From the NCBI RefSeq assembly GCF_003385955.1, contig NZ_QRDW01000007.1, positions 62,001-126,000 of the forward strand: a stretch of 64,000 nt of DNA. The letters run 5' to 3'. A program made the translations under genes and the position numbers. The DNA is from Aestuariispira insulae (GTDB lineage: Bacteria > Pseudomonadota > Alphaproteobacteria > UBA8366 > Aestuariispiraceae). Each line of letters opens with the position of its first letter. Within the stretch, counting starts at the first letter, position 1. This document shows positions 1-9,572 of the stretch, one piece after another. The notes under the pieces were generated by a model that was given only the letters and a program-made list of their open reading frames with translations, had not been told where the DNA came from and did not search any database.

Positions 1-22
1 TCCCAAACCATTTGAAGCGGCC

Positions 23-502
23 ATGAAAAACGATCTTTTTGACCCGGCGACGGGTGCCTGTATCGGATTGAACCTGCGCCAGGCCTCCCGCCTGATCACC
101 AGTTTCTATGACCGACATATGGAACCAAGTGGCCTGAAACTGACTCAGTTCGGCCTGTTGTTTTCCGTCGGCGACATGGAAAAACCAACCATCAATGAAT
201 TGGCCGACCGGTTGGAGCTGGATCGCACCACGCTGAGCCGCAATTTGAAGCCGCTCGAACGGGAAGGCTGGATCAAAGTCACCCCTGGTGAAGACAAACG
301 GGTTCGGACCCTGACATTGACACCGGACGGCGCGGAAGTGCTGGCACGCGCCCGGCCCTGCTGGGAACAGGCGCAGCATGAGGCCGTCGAAATCTTCGGC
401 CGCTATAACTGGCTAACCATGAAAGATCGGTTGGATAGCGCCAACCGGGAGATCAAGGAGATTCTGACGCCCTCCGGTGAGACCAGCGAAGCAGCCGAAT
501 AA
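23..502 (+). CDS. MarR-family transcriptional regulator
   Basis: A 159-residue winged-helix regulator of the MarR family, expected to act as a dimer that leaves DNA when it binds a small phenolic or lipophilic ligand. The segment TQFGLLFSVGDMEKPTINEL followed by DRLELDRTTLSRNLKPLE is the family's helix-turn-helix, and the wing carries the DKR motif (GEDKRVRTLTLTPDG). Length is normal. The reading frame stays open to the window edge, so a start further upstream cannot be excluded; the ATG has only a weak Shine-Dalgarno sequence. The gene is convergent with fabF. The fabF promoter carries palindromes of MarR-site size, but a link between the two is only inference. Confidence 0.9.
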   Translation: MKNDLFDPATGACIGLNLRQASRLITSFYDRHMEPSGLKLTQFGLLFSVGDMEKPTINELADRLELDRTTLSRNLKPLEREGWIKVTPGEDKRVRTLTLTPDGAEVLARARPCWEQAQHEAVEIFGRYNWLTMKDRLDSANREIKEILTPSGETSEAAE

Positions 503-547
503 TCCACGACCGGAACAGGTTTGCTGAGCCAGTCCCCAAGCTAACCT

Positions 548-1795
548 CTAAGCCTTCGCCAGCACCAGTGAGGCATTCACCCCGCCAAAACCGAAGGCGT
601 TGCAAATCACGGCCTCAAGATCCTGACGGCGACCCTGTTTGGCCATCAGATCCAGATCGGCAAATTCATCATCCGGCTGATCCAGGTTGGCGGTCGGCGG
701 AATGAAGTTATTCATCAAGGCCAAGGTGGAGAAAATGGTTTCCACCGCACCGGCGGCCCCCAGCAGATGCCCGGTCATGGATTTGGTGCCGGAAATGCCG
801 AGCCTTGTTGCCCAATTGCCGAACACTGTCTTGATCGCGCGCAGCTCCGCCGCATCACCAACGGAGGTGGAGGTGGAATGGGCATTCAAATGGCCCACCT
901 GCTGCGGTGACATATCCGCCTGGGCAAGCGCATTGGCCATAGCGCGCACCGCCCCTTCGCCATCGGACGGCGGAGAAGTCATATGATGGGCGTCCGCCGT
1001 CTCACCATAGCCCGCCACACGGGCGAGGATTTTGGCACCGCGGGCTTCGGCCACTTCGCGCGCCTCCAGCACCATGATCCCGGCGCCTTCCCCCATGACG
1101 AACCCCGCCCGGTCCTTGTCAAACGGCCGGGATGATTCTTCCGCTGGGCGCTCTTCACCGGTATAAATCGCCTTGGCCGCCGCAAATCCGGACAGCGATA
1201 TGGGATCGATGCAGGCCTCACTGCCACCGGCCACCATGGTGTCGGCCTCACCAGTCGCAATCAGGCGCGCCGCGCCGCCAATGGCCTGGGCCCCCGCGGC
1301 ACAGGCAGTAACGGGCGTATGAAGCGGGCCTTTCAATCCATGACGGATGGATACCTGCCCGGCCGCGAGATTGGCCAGGAAAGATGGGATCAGAAACGGT
1401 GACATACGCCAGTTGCCTTTTTTGACACGCTCGCGCTCGGCTTCCATGATCGCCGGGAACCCGCCGATGCCCGAGGCAATCGCGGTCCCGGCTTTCAAGC
1501 CGGCCATATCATTCTTCACATCCAAGCCTGCCTGGGCGACCGCCTGCTCGGCGGCCACCATGGCAAACTGGATGAAGCGGTCCATCTTGCGCAGATCCTT
1601 TGGCAGGACAATCTCTTCAGGGCGGAAATTCTCATCACGGACCAAGCCGGCCACTTTCACCAGGATCTCTTCCGCCCAATCCTCGGTGATTTTTTTCACT
1701 CCGGAAACCCCGTTGGAAAGCTTATCCCAATTGGCTTCCAAGCCAACACCCAAAGGCGTCACCAGCCCCATACCCGTCACAACAACTTCACGCAT
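548..1795 (-). CDS. fabF: 3-oxoacyl-[ACP] synthase II
   Basis: Condensing enzyme of type II fatty-acid synthesis: it decarboxylates malonyl-ACP and adds two carbons to an acyl-ACP. The 415 residues match FabF length. The Cys-His-His triad is visible as C165 (TACAAGAQ), H306 (NAHSTST) and H343 (KSMTGHLLGAAG). The motif around H306 has Ser where E. coli FabF has Gly. The start is preceded by GGAGAGTGAGAC on the minus strand. The gene stands alone, with no acpP, fabG or fabD beside it, so it could be a second, regulated or specialised KAS II rather than the housekeeping copy. The family call is firm; the specialised role is inference. Confidence 0.93.
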   Translation of the reverse strand: MREVVVTGMGLVTPLGVGLEANWDKLSNGVSGVKKITEDWAEEILVKVAGLVRDENFRPEEIVLPKDLRKMDRFIQFAMVAAEQAVAQAGLDVKNDMAGLKAGTAIASGIGGFPAIMEAERERVKKGNWRMSPFLIPSFLANLAAGQVSIRHGLKGPLHTPVTACAAGAQAIGGAARLIATGEADTMVAGGSEACIDPISLSGFAAAKAIYTGEERPAEESSRPFDKDRAGFVMGEGAGIMVLEAREVAEARGAKILARVAGYGETADAHHMTSPPSDGEGAVRAMANALAQADMSPQQVGHLNAHSTSTSVGDAAELRAIKTVFGNWATRLGISGTKSMTGHLLGAAGAVETIFSTLALMNNFIPPTANLDQPDDEFADLDLMAKQGRRQDLEAVICNAFGFGGVNASLVLAKA

Positions 1796-1816
1796 GTCTC
1801 ACTCTCCGACATTCAT

Positions 1817-1828
1817 GTGCATATGCAC
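1817..1828. promoter_or_regulatory. Perfect 12-bp palindrome upstream of fabF
   Basis: GTGCATATGCAC is a perfect dyad starting 22 bases upstream of the fabF ATG, in the expected promoter or leader region. Its size and AT centre resemble operators for MarR-type dimers. The binding protein is unknown. Confidence 0.45.
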
Positions 1829-1841
1829 TCAATAATATATG

Positions 1842-1855
1842 TGTATGTGCATACA
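1842..1855. promoter_or_regulatory. Imperfect palindrome upstream of fabF
   Basis: TGTATGTGCATACA has matching 6-base arms around a mismatched TG centre. It shares the TATGTGCAT core with the perfect palindrome at 1817-1828, its centre is 26 bases (about two and a half helical turns) from that of the first, and it looks like a second copy of the same operator. Confidence 0.4.
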
Positions 1856-1970
1856 TCTAATTTTTCAAGGGCATTTATCAGATGCGACCCATCCGGCGGA
1901 AGCTAACAGGCAAGTGTAACGGTAGCGTTACGGGGATATTTCAATTCAGCAGACAAACCGTATATTCGGT

Positions 1971-2813
1971 CTAGGGATGGGGACCCAAAAGCTGATCGAG
2001 GGAAATCACCCCGAACCATAGCATCACCGGAACCGGTGCCGTGGCCAGGATGATGGTCAACAGGAAGCCGGGCCAGGAACATCGGCGGCTAACCCCACAG
2101 GCCAGCGCAATCCCGCCACCGCCGCCCAGAACCGAATTGCCCGGCATATTCAGCAACAGCGCCACAGCCAGATAGCGGTAACGGATCAGCAACGGCGCCA
2201 GGCGGCCAAATAACTGTTTCTGCCCGGCCTCATAGGCAGCAAGCGAAGAAGGCACCGGCGTCAACCGGCCGACCATGAAGGCAAGCACCAAGCCAAAGAG
2301 GGTCGAAAAATAGACCAGCACCAGCCCCTGCCAGTCAAACAGCATAATGATGGCCAGCCCCAGTTCCAGCCCGGGTACAAAGGGAATGGCGATCAGCAAG
2401 GCATAGAGTAACGACACCAGTAAGAGACTGCCCCACCCCTTGTCCAAATTCATCATGGCCAGGATCTGTTCGGCATTCATCTTTTCCACAAAAGCCAGAT
2501 AATGCCCGACCACCACCAATATAATCCAGACCGCAGCAATCAAGGCGGAACGCGGGGTTAGGCGCGGCTTGCGGACTACCAGCATCACCAAGAACACACC
2601 CGCCAGCAACAAGCCGATTTCAATCAACAGGGCAACCCCCACCGAATAGGCATCGGACAAGTCCTGATGATGCGCCCTAAGCCGGGCATGGCCAAGCACC
2701 AGAAAAGCCGCCCAGGCCGCACAAACCCAGAACAGTCCCACCCCGTCATTCGGCCGTTGCCCATCTGAATGCAATTGATCATCTCCCCACAGATGGATCA
2801 GAGTAAACGCCAA
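1971..2813 (-). CDS. VTT-domain (TVP38/DedA-like) integral membrane protein
   Basis: A 280-residue polytopic inner-membrane protein with about six hydrophobic segments. The middle part has the VTT signature layout: a PFVPGLELGLAI re-entrant segment, then a Phe/Leu-rich helix ending in VGRL, then RYRYLAVALLLNMPGNSVLGGGGGIAL near the C-terminus. VTT/DedA proteins include phospholipid scramblases or flippases and proteins needed for membrane homeostasis and drug or pH tolerance; the substrate here is unknown. The N-terminal hydrophobic region (residues 20-110) is outside the canonical domain. It is transcribed divergently from the PAS protein. The subfamily is not certain. Confidence 0.7.
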   Translation of the reverse strand: MAFTLIHLWGDDQLHSDGQRPNDGVGLFWVCAAWAAFLVLGHARLRAHHQDLSDAYSVGVALLIEIGLLLAGVFLVMLVVRKPRLTPRSALIAAVWIILVVVGHYLAFVEKMNAEQILAMMNLDKGWGSLLLVSLLYALLIAIPFVPGLELGLAIIMLFDWQGLVLVYFSTLFGLVLAFMVGRLTPVPSSLAAYEAGQKQLFGRLAPLLIRYRYLAVALLLNMPGNSVLGGGGGIALACGVSRRCSWPGFLLTIILATAPVPVMLWFGVISLDQLLGPHP

Positions 2814-2964
2814 GGGTGCATTCGGTCATCATCCGGAAGCATGAAGCATCATCAAATTAACGCGAGCCCCCCCGGCTTTCGGAGATCCATCTTTAGATTC
2901 ACTAAATGTAAGGGTTTACATAGCATGCTTAAGCCAAACCAATTCGACAATTGGCGGCATCCGC

Positions 2965-3525
2965 ATGACCAGCACCATGACAGACATACCGGGTCTGACC
3001 GGCCGGGATCTCCGTTCGGAGACAATTGCATTTGCACATTTCTGGCTGCGGCTGCCCAAAGAAGGCCTGATGCCGGACCGACAGAGTTTCCGCCCGGAGG
3101 ATGAGACCCGTCTGCTGCCGCGGATCATGCTGATGGAGTTGCAGGCCCCTGATCTGATCTGCATGCGCCTGATCGGCACCAAACTGGTGCAGATGCATGG
3201 CTGCGACCGCACGGGCCAAAATTATCTGGATTTTGTCGAAGCCGAACGCCGTCCCGAAGCCGCAAAAGCCCTATGGCGCATGTGGGATCAGCCCTGTGGC
3301 ATGCAGGTGATGCTGGTCCAGAAAAGCAACAAGGGCGTTGAAACGCTGTCAGAAACCATCGGCTTTCCCATGACCGACCGCCAGCATGGCCGCAAACTGC
3401 TGATCTGCCACAGCACACCGATGGAGTGGCGCGACCTGCCGGCTTTCTGGGAACAAGATCCGGCACGCCTCTATAACGTCAGTGACCGGCATTATATCGA
3501 TATCGGCGCCGGGATCCCCGATTAA
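2965..3525 (+). CDS. PAS-domain protein (PAS_5/DUF1457-like)
   Basis: A 186-residue soluble protein that appears to be a single PAS fold with no output domain. Diagnostic blocks are FRPEDETRLLPRIMLME, then RLIGTKLVQMHGCDRTGQNYLDF, then an acidic LLICHSTPMEW strand; this arrangement is frequent in Rhodospirillales proteins of the PAS_5 family. Such proteins are thought to sense ligands or act as adaptors, but none of the residues seen identify a cofactor. An in-frame ATG at 2977 is an alternative start. A short inverted repeat (CCAATT-N4-AATTGG, 2939-2954) lies immediately upstream. A hairpin terminator follows. Confidence 0.75.
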   Translation: MTSTMTDIPGLTGRDLRSETIAFAHFWLRLPKEGLMPDRQSFRPEDETRLLPRIMLMELQAPDLICMRLIGTKLVQMHGCDRTGQNYLDFVEAERRPEAAKALWRMWDQPCGMQVMLVQKSNKGVETLSETIGFPMTDRQHGRKLLICHSTPMEWRDLPAFWEQDPARLYNVSDRHYIDIGAGIPD

Positions 3526-3544
3526 ACCGGCGTATGTACGGCAA

Positions 3545-3583
3545 GGGCCGCGGTAATGCCGCGGCCCCTCCGCATTCTTTTCT
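3545..3583. terminator. Bidirectional intrinsic terminator between PAS gene and clpB
   Basis: GGGCCGCGG and CCGCGGCCC form a perfect 9-bp GC stem (3545-3567) with a 5-base loop. Downstream on the plus strand is a T-rich stretch. It sits between two convergent genes. Confidence 0.75.
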
Positions 3584-3599
3584 ACATTGAATGCGCCAA

Positions 3600-6197
3600 T
3601 CAGGCCGCTTCCGCCTTGATCTGCTGGCCATTGATGGCCAGACGCCCTTCTTCAACGGAGACACGGACCGTACTGCCATCATTCACCTGACCATCCAGAA
3701 TCTGGGTCGCCAGGGGGTTTTGCAGCTGCTTCTGGATCACCCGTTTCAACGGACGGGCCCCATAGACCGGATCATAGCCGTGATCCGCGATCCAGATCAG
3801 GGCCTGTTCATCCACATCCAGGCTGATCTTCCGGTCTTCCAGCAGGCCTTTAAGATGGCCCAATTGAATATCCACGATCCCGGCCATATTATCCCGGGTC
3901 AAGCGGCGGAACAGCAGGATCTCATCCAGCCGGTTCAGGAATTCAGGGCGGAAGGCTGCCCGCACCACATCCATCACCTGCGGCCGGACCGCCTCCACAT
4001 CCTCGCCATCGGCCTGATTGGCCAGGAATTCCGCGCCAAGGTTCGATGTCATGATGATCAGCACATTGCGGAAATCAATGGTCCGGCCCTGGCCATCGGT
4101 CAGACGGCCGTCATCCAAGACTTGAAGCAGCACGTTAAAGACATCCGGATGGGCTTTTTCCACCTCATCGAACAGCACCACCTGATAAGGCCTGCGCCGG
4201 ACCGCTTCGGTCAGCGCGCCCCCCTCATCATAACCGACATAGCCGGGAGGCGCGCCGATCAGACGGGAAACGGAATGTTTCTCCATATATTCCGACATAT
4301 CAATCCGGACCATGGCCTGTTCATCATCAAACAGGAACTCGGCCAGCGCCTTGGTCAACTCGGTCTTGCCGACGCCAGTAGGGCCAAGGAACATGAAAGA
4401 GCCGATCGGGCGGTGCGGATCCTGCAATCCGGCACGCGCACGGCGCACCGCGTTGGAAACCGCCACAATCGCCTCTTCCTGGCCGATCACGCGCGCCCCC
4501 AGTCCGGCCTCCATCTGAAGCAGTTTCTCCCGTTCGCCTTCCAGCATCTTATCCACCGGAATGCCGGTCCAGCGGGAAACCACCGCGGCGACATCATCAT
4601 CGCGTACTTCTTCTCGGATCATGGCACCAGCTTCGGATTCTTCCGCTTCCGTCAGTTTTTTCTCCAGATCCGGAATGATGCCATAGGCCAACTCACCGGC
4701 ACGCTCGAACTGACCGTCACGCTGGGCACGCTCCAGCTCGATCCGTGCCGAATCCAGCTTTTCTTTCAGATCCTGGGCGGAATGCAGACTGTCCTTTTCC
4801 GACTGCCAGGCCGTGGTCAGTTTGTTGGATTTGGCTTCCAGATCGCTCAGCTCTTCCTCAAGTTTTTCAAGCCGATCCTTGGAACCGCGATCGGTCTCTT
4901 TTTTCAAGGCTTCGCGCTCGATCTTCAGCTGAATGATCCGGCGATCCAGCTGTTCGATTTCTTCCGGTTTGGAATCCACCTCCATGCGCAAACGGCTTGC
5001 TGCCTCATCCACCAGGTCAATCGCCTTATCGGGCAGGAACCGGTCAGTGATATAGCGGTTAGAGAGGGTCGCGGCAGAGACAATGGCGCTGTCGGTGATC
5101 CGGATACCGTGATGCAGCTCGTATTTTTCCTTCAGGCCGCGCAGGATCGAGATCGTATCCTCCACCGTCGGTTCGGCGACGAATACCGTCTGGAACCGCC
5201 GGGCCAGCGCCGCATCCTTTTCAATATGCTTGCGATATTCATCCAAGGTTGTCGCGCCGACGCAATGCAGCTCACCCCGCGCCAGGGCGGGTTTCAGCAT
5301 ATTGGAGGCATCCATCGAGCCTTCCGCCGCACCGGCCCCGACCAGGGTATGCAATTCATCTATGAAGCAGATGATCTGACCTTCGGCGGCGGCGATCTCT
5401 TCCAGGACCGCCTTCAGCCGTTCTTCGAATTCACCACGGAATTTCGACCCGGCGACCATGGCCCCCAGATCCAGGCTCATCAGCTTCTTATCAACCAGGT
5501 TTTCCGGTACATCACCATTGACGATGCGCAAAGCCAACCCTTCGATGATCGCGGTCTTGCCGACCCCCGGCTCCCCGATCAGGACCGGGTTATTCTTGGT
5601 CCGGCGCGAGAGCACCTGGATGGTGCGCCGTATTTCCTCATCCCGGCCGACCACCGGATCCAGCTTGCCGCTCCGGGCCGCCTCGGTCAGATCCCGGGCA
5701 TATTTGTTGAGCGCGTCATATTTATCCTCCGCCCCGGCGCTGTCTGCCGTGCGGCCCTTGCGCAACTCATTGATCGCGGCATTCAGCCCCTGCGGCGCAA
5801 CACCGGCATCCTTCAGGATCCGGCCAGACGCAATGTCTGGCAGCATGGCCAGCGCCAGCAACAGACGTTCCGCCGTGACAAAACTGTCTCCGGCCTTTTC
5901 CGCCAGCTGTTCCGCCTGGTCAAACAGCTTCGCCATGCCGGGATCCAGGTGCAACTGACCGGCTCCGGCACCCTGCACCTTGGGCAGTTTGCCCAATTCC
6001 CGCTCGGTTGCTTCCAAAACCCGTTTCGGGTCCCCGCCCGCGCGCTGGATCAGGCCGGCGGCCAGGCCTTCCTGGTCGTCCAGCAGGGTTTTCAGCAGAT
6101 GTTCAGTGGTAAAACGCTGGTGATCCGAGCGCATGGCCAGCCCCTGGGCGGACTGGATGAAGCCACGGCTGCGGTCCGTGTATTTTTCAAAATTCAT
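3600..6197 (-). CDS. clpB: ATP-dependent disaggregase ClpB
   Basis: Hsp100 disaggregase that, with DnaK, threads aggregated proteins through a hexameric pore. The order of parts is complete over 865 residues: Clp N-domain (1-145), first AAA+ module with Walker A GEPGVGKT at 208-215, the coiled-coil middle domain (about 410-530, rich in Glu/Lys/Leu and containing [10 protein letters not shown]), and the second AAA+ module with [13 protein letters not shown] around 605. It has no ClpP-binding tripeptide loop, as expected for ClpB. It is monocistronic. A possible heat-shock promoter is described at 6315-6343. The large antisense frame on the opposite strand is a codon shadow. Confidence 0.98.
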   Translation of the reverse strand: MNFEKYTDRSRGFIQSAQGLAMRSDHQRFTTEHLLKTLLDDQEGLAAGLIQRAGGDPKRVLEATERELGKLPKVQGAGAGQLHLDPGMAKLFDQAEQLAEKAGDSFVTAERLLLALAMLPDIASGRILKDAGVAPQGLNAAINELRKGRTADSAGAEDKYDALNKYARDLTEAARSGKLDPVVGRDEEIRRTIQVLSRRTKNNPVLIGEPGVGKTAIIEGLALRIVNGDVPENLVDKKLMSLDLGAMVAGSKFRGEFEERLKAVLEEIAAAEGQIICFIDELHTLVGAGAAEGSMDASNMLKPALARGELHCVGATTLDEYRKHIEKDAALARRFQTVFVAEPTVEDTISILRGLKEKYELHHGIRITDSAIVSAATLSNRYITDRFLPDKAIDLVDEAASRLRMEVDSKPEEIEQLDRRIIQLKIEREALKKETDRGSKDRLEKLEEELSDLEAKSNKLTTAWQSEKDSLHSAQDLKEKLDSARIELERAQRDGQFERAGELAYGIIPDLEKKLTEAEESEAGAMIREEVRDDDVAAVVSRWTGIPVDKMLEGEREKLLQMEAGLGARVIGQEEAIVAVSNAVRRARAGLQDPHRPIGSFMFLGPTGVGKTELTKALAEFLFDDEQAMVRIDMSEYMEKHSVSRLIGAPPGYVGYDEGGALTEAVRRRPYQVVLFDEVEKAHPDVFNVLLQVLDDGRLTDGQGRTIDFRNVLIIMTSNLGAEFLANQADGEDVEAVRPQVMDVVRAAFRPEFLNRLDEILLFRRLTRDNMAGIVDIQLGHLKGLLEDRKISLDVDEQALIWIADHGYDPVYGARPLKRVIQKQLQNPLATQILDGQVNDGSTVRVSVEEGRLAINGQQIKAEAA

Positions 6198-6314
6198 GTT
6201 TTAATCCTCTTTAAGCCCCCCGTTAAGCGGCGGGACAGCTAGAGACAATCCATGTTACCGCAAATTCCGGACCCTCCATAGGCATCCGGGCATTCGGCAA
6301 CCCGACATATAAAA

Positions 6315-6343
6315 GATTTGGGTATTATCCCGCATTTTACAAG
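6315..6343 (-). promoter_or_regulatory. Possible sigma-32-type promoter of clpB
   Basis: Reading the minus strand, CTTGTA (6343-6338), a 15-base spacer and CCCAAATC (6322-6315) resemble the RpoH consensus CTTGAA-N13-17-CCCCATNT. This would give a leader of a little over 100 bases. It is a visual match only. Confidence 0.35.
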
Positions 6344-6476
6344 CTTTTCGGACTGCGAAATTCTGTCGCAATTAGAGCCACTTGCCTGAAAATATCCACC
6401 CCCCCTTTAAATCCCCCGATGAATATGGTTGAAAGAGGCGCTTTGACATCTCCAGCCATGAACAAGGGTAAGTTCC

Positions 6477-7640
6477 GTGCAAACCGCATCCGACCATCTG
6501 CGCGCCCATTTCCATGCATTTGAAGAGTATATCCGCGAAGGCATGCTGCCGTTATGGCGCGGGTACGGTTGGCGAGATGGCATTGGCTGCCATGAACGGC
6601 TGGATAGTGACAGCCTGGCACCGGTTCAGGATTTTCATCGGCTGATGAACCTCTCACGCCAGCTGTTTGTCTTCAGTTGTGCCTTTAAAATGTGGCGCAA
6701 CCCGGTTGATGCACATCACGCCAAATGCCTTTACGAAACACTGACATCAAAATTCTGGGATGAAACCCACGGTGGCTGGTTTTTCAGCATCCATGCCGAT
6801 GGCAGTCCCAAGGACAGGCGCAAGGATCTATATGGCCATGCCTTCCTGTTATTTGGCCTGGCCCATTTCAACCGGGTTTTTGAAGTCGAAGAAGCCATCG
6901 AATTGGCCCGGAAGACCGACGACTTATTGCAAGAGAAATTGAAACTGGACAGCGGCTGGTTCGCCTTTGAAGCCAGTGAGGACTGGCAGATCCAGGATCG
7001 CGCGCTTCGACAAAACCCGCACATGCACTTGTTGGAGGCTTATCTGGCCCTGGAGGCATCTGACCATGATCCGCGATGGCGCTTACGCATCCTTACCATG
7101 GCCCAATTGACCGTCAGCCAACTGATGGATGCGCAAACCGGCCTCATCCGCGAATATTTTGATGAAAATGGTGCGCCCTGTCCGGAAAGAGGCGACTTGG
7201 TAGAACCCGGCCACCAGTTTGAATGGAGCTGGCTGATCGGTGAGATCGCCCGGCTTGCCGGCCCTTCAGGCGGCCTGGAGGAAAAGCGGCAGGCTGTTTT
7301 TGAATGGACAGAACGCACCGGCATGGATCCACAGACCGGGGGTATCTATAACCAGTTGAACATAACCGGGGCAGTTCAAGACAAGGCCATGCGCCTATGG
7401 CCGGTCACAGAGTATTTGAAGGCCGTTTCAACCCTGCCGTCCTTGGCCCCCGTTCAGCGACAGGAACGTCTCGCCGACGGCCTGGCTTTCCTGATGGACC
7501 ACTATCTGCAGCATGACGGCCGCTGGCACGAACATCTGGCCCAAGACCTCACCGTGACCAGCGACTTTATCCCGGCCAGCAGCATGTATCATCTGATGAT
7601 GGCCTATCTGGTCCTCCGCGAAGCCCAATCCAAGGCCTGA
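6477..7640 (+). CDS. AGE-family sugar epimerase/isomerase
   Basis: A 387-residue (alpha/alpha)6-barrel enzyme of the N-acylglucosamine 2-epimerase family, which includes mannose/glucose isomerases (YihS, mannose 2-epimerase) and cellobiose 2-epimerase. Seen: the GGWFFSIHADGSPKDRRKDLYGHAFLLFGLA block with the conserved Tyr-Gly-His, a central NPHMHLLEAYLAL block, the EPGHQFEWSWLI block and a C-terminal LWPVTEYLKA block, covering the usual catalytic His residues. The start is GTG, supported by AAGGG eight bases upstream. There are no sugar-uptake genes beside it, so the substrate (probably a free mannose- or glucose-type sugar) is inferred from family alone. Confidence 0.85.
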   Translation: MQTASDHLRAHFHAFEEYIREGMLPLWRGYGWRDGIGCHERLDSDSLAPVQDFHRLMNLSRQLFVFSCAFKMWRNPVDAHHAKCLYETLTSKFWDETHGGWFFSIHADGSPKDRRKDLYGHAFLLFGLAHFNRVFEVEEAIELARKTDDLLQEKLKLDSGWFAFEASEDWQIQDRALRQNPHMHLLEAYLALEASDHDPRWRLRILTMAQLTVSQLMDAQTGLIREYFDENGAPCPERGDLVEPGHQFEWSWLIGEIARLAGPSGGLEEKRQAVFEWTERTGMDPQTGGIYNQLNITGAVQDKAMRLWPVTEYLKAVSTLPSLAPVQRQERLADGLAFLMDHYLQHDGRWHEHLAQDLTVTSDFIPASSMYHLMMAYLVLREAQSKA

Positions 7641-7658
7641 GCCAGAGAATAAGGCCCC

Positions 7659-8417
7659 TCAGCGGTATTTGTCGTGAATGGCTTCGTAGCGGCCGTCGGC
7701 ACGCATCAAGCGAAGCGCCTGATTGAATTCCTGCCGCAACTTATCCGAACCACGGAATTTGCGGGAAAAGCAGAGATAGAAGGGGGCCGTCTTAATCGGC
7801 TGGAAACGGAATGCCTTTTCAAGCCCCAATTGCTTGATGACAAAATCCGTTGTTTCCCGACCGAGATAGAGATAGTTGAAACGCGCCATCTGCAGCATCT
7901 TGACCGCACTTTGCGTATTCGGCGCGACCATAGGTGTGGCTCCGGCGGCCTCCAACTCGGCGAAACTCTCATACCCGCCGACCGAACCGACCAATACCTG
8001 GGAAACATCTTCAAGGGAGGTCGGCCTCTCGGCCTGAAAATCGGCACGCATATAAAAACCGCTGGTAAAATGACTGATCGGGTCGGAGAAATTGATGAAT
8101 TCCTCGCGATCTTCTGTGTGCGCACAGGTCAGGATTGCCGCCACATCCCCCTTGCGGGCATAGGCCAACGCCCGCCGCCAGGGCAGGAACCGTACATCTG
8201 CGCGATATCCCATTTGGGCAAAGGCCTCTTTCAGAACCTCATAATCAAACCCTCTAAGTCCGTTGACCGGCTGGCTCATTTCATAAGGGGGATATTCTTC
8301 CGTGACGATCGGAATCACGCGCAAGGCATCGCCTTCGCCAAGGGCGGCAAAGGGGAAAAACCAAATCAGGAATAATGCAGGGAAAAGACGAAAACGCACA
8401 AAATACCTATCAAGCAA
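7659..8417 (-). CDS. Orphan periplasmic solute-binding protein (SBP_bac_3-like)
   Basis: A 252-residue exported protein of the extracellular solute-binding protein family 3 (polar amino acid type). It has a hydrophobic signal sequence (about residues 8-27, ending AALGEG), then VTEEYPPYE, a FDYEVLKEAFAQMGY helix and the FLPWRRALAYARKGDVAAIL segment. No permease or ATPase lies next to it, so it may feed a distant ABC transporter, sense a ligand, or have another periplasmic role. The start is TTG at 8417 with GGGGGG just upstream; GTG at 8399 is an alternative. Two similar orphan proteins lie at 25545-26351 and 61300-62052. Confidence 0.8.
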   Translation of the reverse strand: MLDRYFVRFRLFPALFLIWFFPFAALGEGDALRVIPIVTEEYPPYEMSQPVNGLRGFDYEVLKEAFAQMGYRADVRFLPWRRALAYARKGDVAAILTCAHTEDREEFINFSDPISHFTSGFYMRADFQAERPTSLEDVSQVLVGSVGGYESFAELEAAGATPMVAPNTQSAVKMLQMARFNYLYLGRETTDFVIKQLGLEKAFRFQPIKTAPFYLCFSRKFRGSDKLRQEFNQALRLMRADGRYEAIHDKYR

Positions 8418-8489
8418 AAAGCCCCCCTGAAATCTGAGGCCATGTTACCGGCAACAAGTTAACAAATCATCTTCTCCTTGCAAAACGGA

Positions 8490-9572
8490 TTAGAGCATAT
8501 AGCGCTGAATGGCAGACTCACTGAATGTAAAACCGCAGCCGGGCCTGTCCGGTATATGAAGATAACCATCCTTCACCGGCATCTCCTCATTAAACAGCGG
8601 CGCATACCAGGGCATATGCTCAACCGAAATACAATTGCTGGCGCTGCCCGCTATAGAAAGGCTGTGTTCGGTGAAAATATGGGTTGAGATCGGCATATTA
8701 TGGGCTTCGGCCAGGGCAGCAACCCGACGCATCTCGCTCAAACCGCCAATGCGTTGCAAATCCGGCATCAGAATATCACAGGCCTTCGTCTCAATCATCG
8801 CCTTCATGCCATGTTTTGTATATTCGGTTTCTCCGCTGGCGATATTCATATCCAGACGTGTCCGCACTTCCGCGTGGCCTTCCAGATCATATGCGGGCAC
8901 CGGCTCCTCAAACCAATAGAGATCCAGCTCTTCCAGCATCCGCCCAAGTCTTACAGCCTGCTTGGGGGCAAAGGATTGATTGGCATCCACCATCAGCTGG
9001 ACCTCAGGCCCGACCACATCGCGCACCGCTTTTACCCGGTCGAAATCCTCTCGCGCATCCGGCTTGCCAACGCGTACCTTCATGGATCGGAAGCCCTGGT
9101 CAAGGAAACTTTGCGCCTCCGCCTGCAATTCATCGATTGTTTGATGCAGCCACAGCCCACCACTGGCATAGGTCCAGATCCGGTCACGCACCGCACCGAA
9201 CAGATGATGCAACGGTTTTTCCGCCGCCTTTCCAACCAGATCCCAGCAGGCCGTATCGATGGCGGTCAGCGCTGATATGGTCACCCCCTTATGACCCGTT
9301 GGATTGATCTCCGACCAGATCGCCTGCCAGATCGCCTCCACATAATGGGGGTCCCGGCCTTCAACCTGATGGGCAAAGCCCTTGATCATCTCGTCAAAGG
9401 CCTTGAGACGTACCGCATTAATCGTGAAGATGTAGCTTTCCCCCACCAACCCTACATCGGTTTCCAAGCGCAGCAGCACACATCCCACCGACCGGATATC
9501 ATGGATGGCGGTTTTCAACGGCTTGTCCAGCGGGACATCCACAGGAATGGTCTTCAGCCTGGTGATCTTCAT
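8490..9572 (-). CDS. Mandelate racemase-subgroup enolase-superfamily enzyme
   Basis: A 360-residue TIM-barrel enzyme that would abstract the alpha-proton of a carboxylate to give an enediolate, leading to racemisation or dehydration of an acid sugar or hydroxy acid. Seen: the second-strand motif MKVRVGK (Lys-x-Arg in place of Lys-x-Lys), Mg ligands in VDANQS, FEEPVP and SGETEYT, the MPDLQRIGG Asp and the STHIFTEHS His that together form the MR-type His-Asp dyad, and SVEHMPWYAP. The dyad with K-x-R suggests an acid-sugar dehydratase, but the substrate is not readable. Its start overlaps the end of the LysR gene by 4 bases, so the two are co-transcribed. Confidence 0.85.
   Translation of the reverse strand: MKITRLKTIPVDVPLDKPLKTAIHDIRSVGCVLLRLETDVGLVGESYIFTINAVRLKAFDEMIKGFAHQVEGRDPHYVEAIWQAIWSEINPTGHKGVTISALTAIDTACWDLVGKAAEKPLHHLFGAVRDRIWTYASGGLWLHQTIDELQAEAQSFLDQGFRSMKVRVGKPDAREDFDRVKAVRDVVGPEVQLMVDANQSFAPKQAVRLGRMLEELDLYWFEEPVPAYDLEGHAEVRTRLDMNIASGETEYTKHGMKAMIETKACDILMPDLQRIGGLSEMRRVAALAEAHNMPISTHIFTEHSLSIAGSASNCISVEHMPWYAPLFNEEMPVKDGYLHIPDRPGCGFTFSESAIQRYML

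Noticed and set aside
3591-6242. An 883-codon open frame on the plus strand opposite clpB
   Set aside because: It mirrors clpB codon by codon with a His/Gln/Arg-rich product and no recognisable domain; the ClpB reading is complete and unambiguous.
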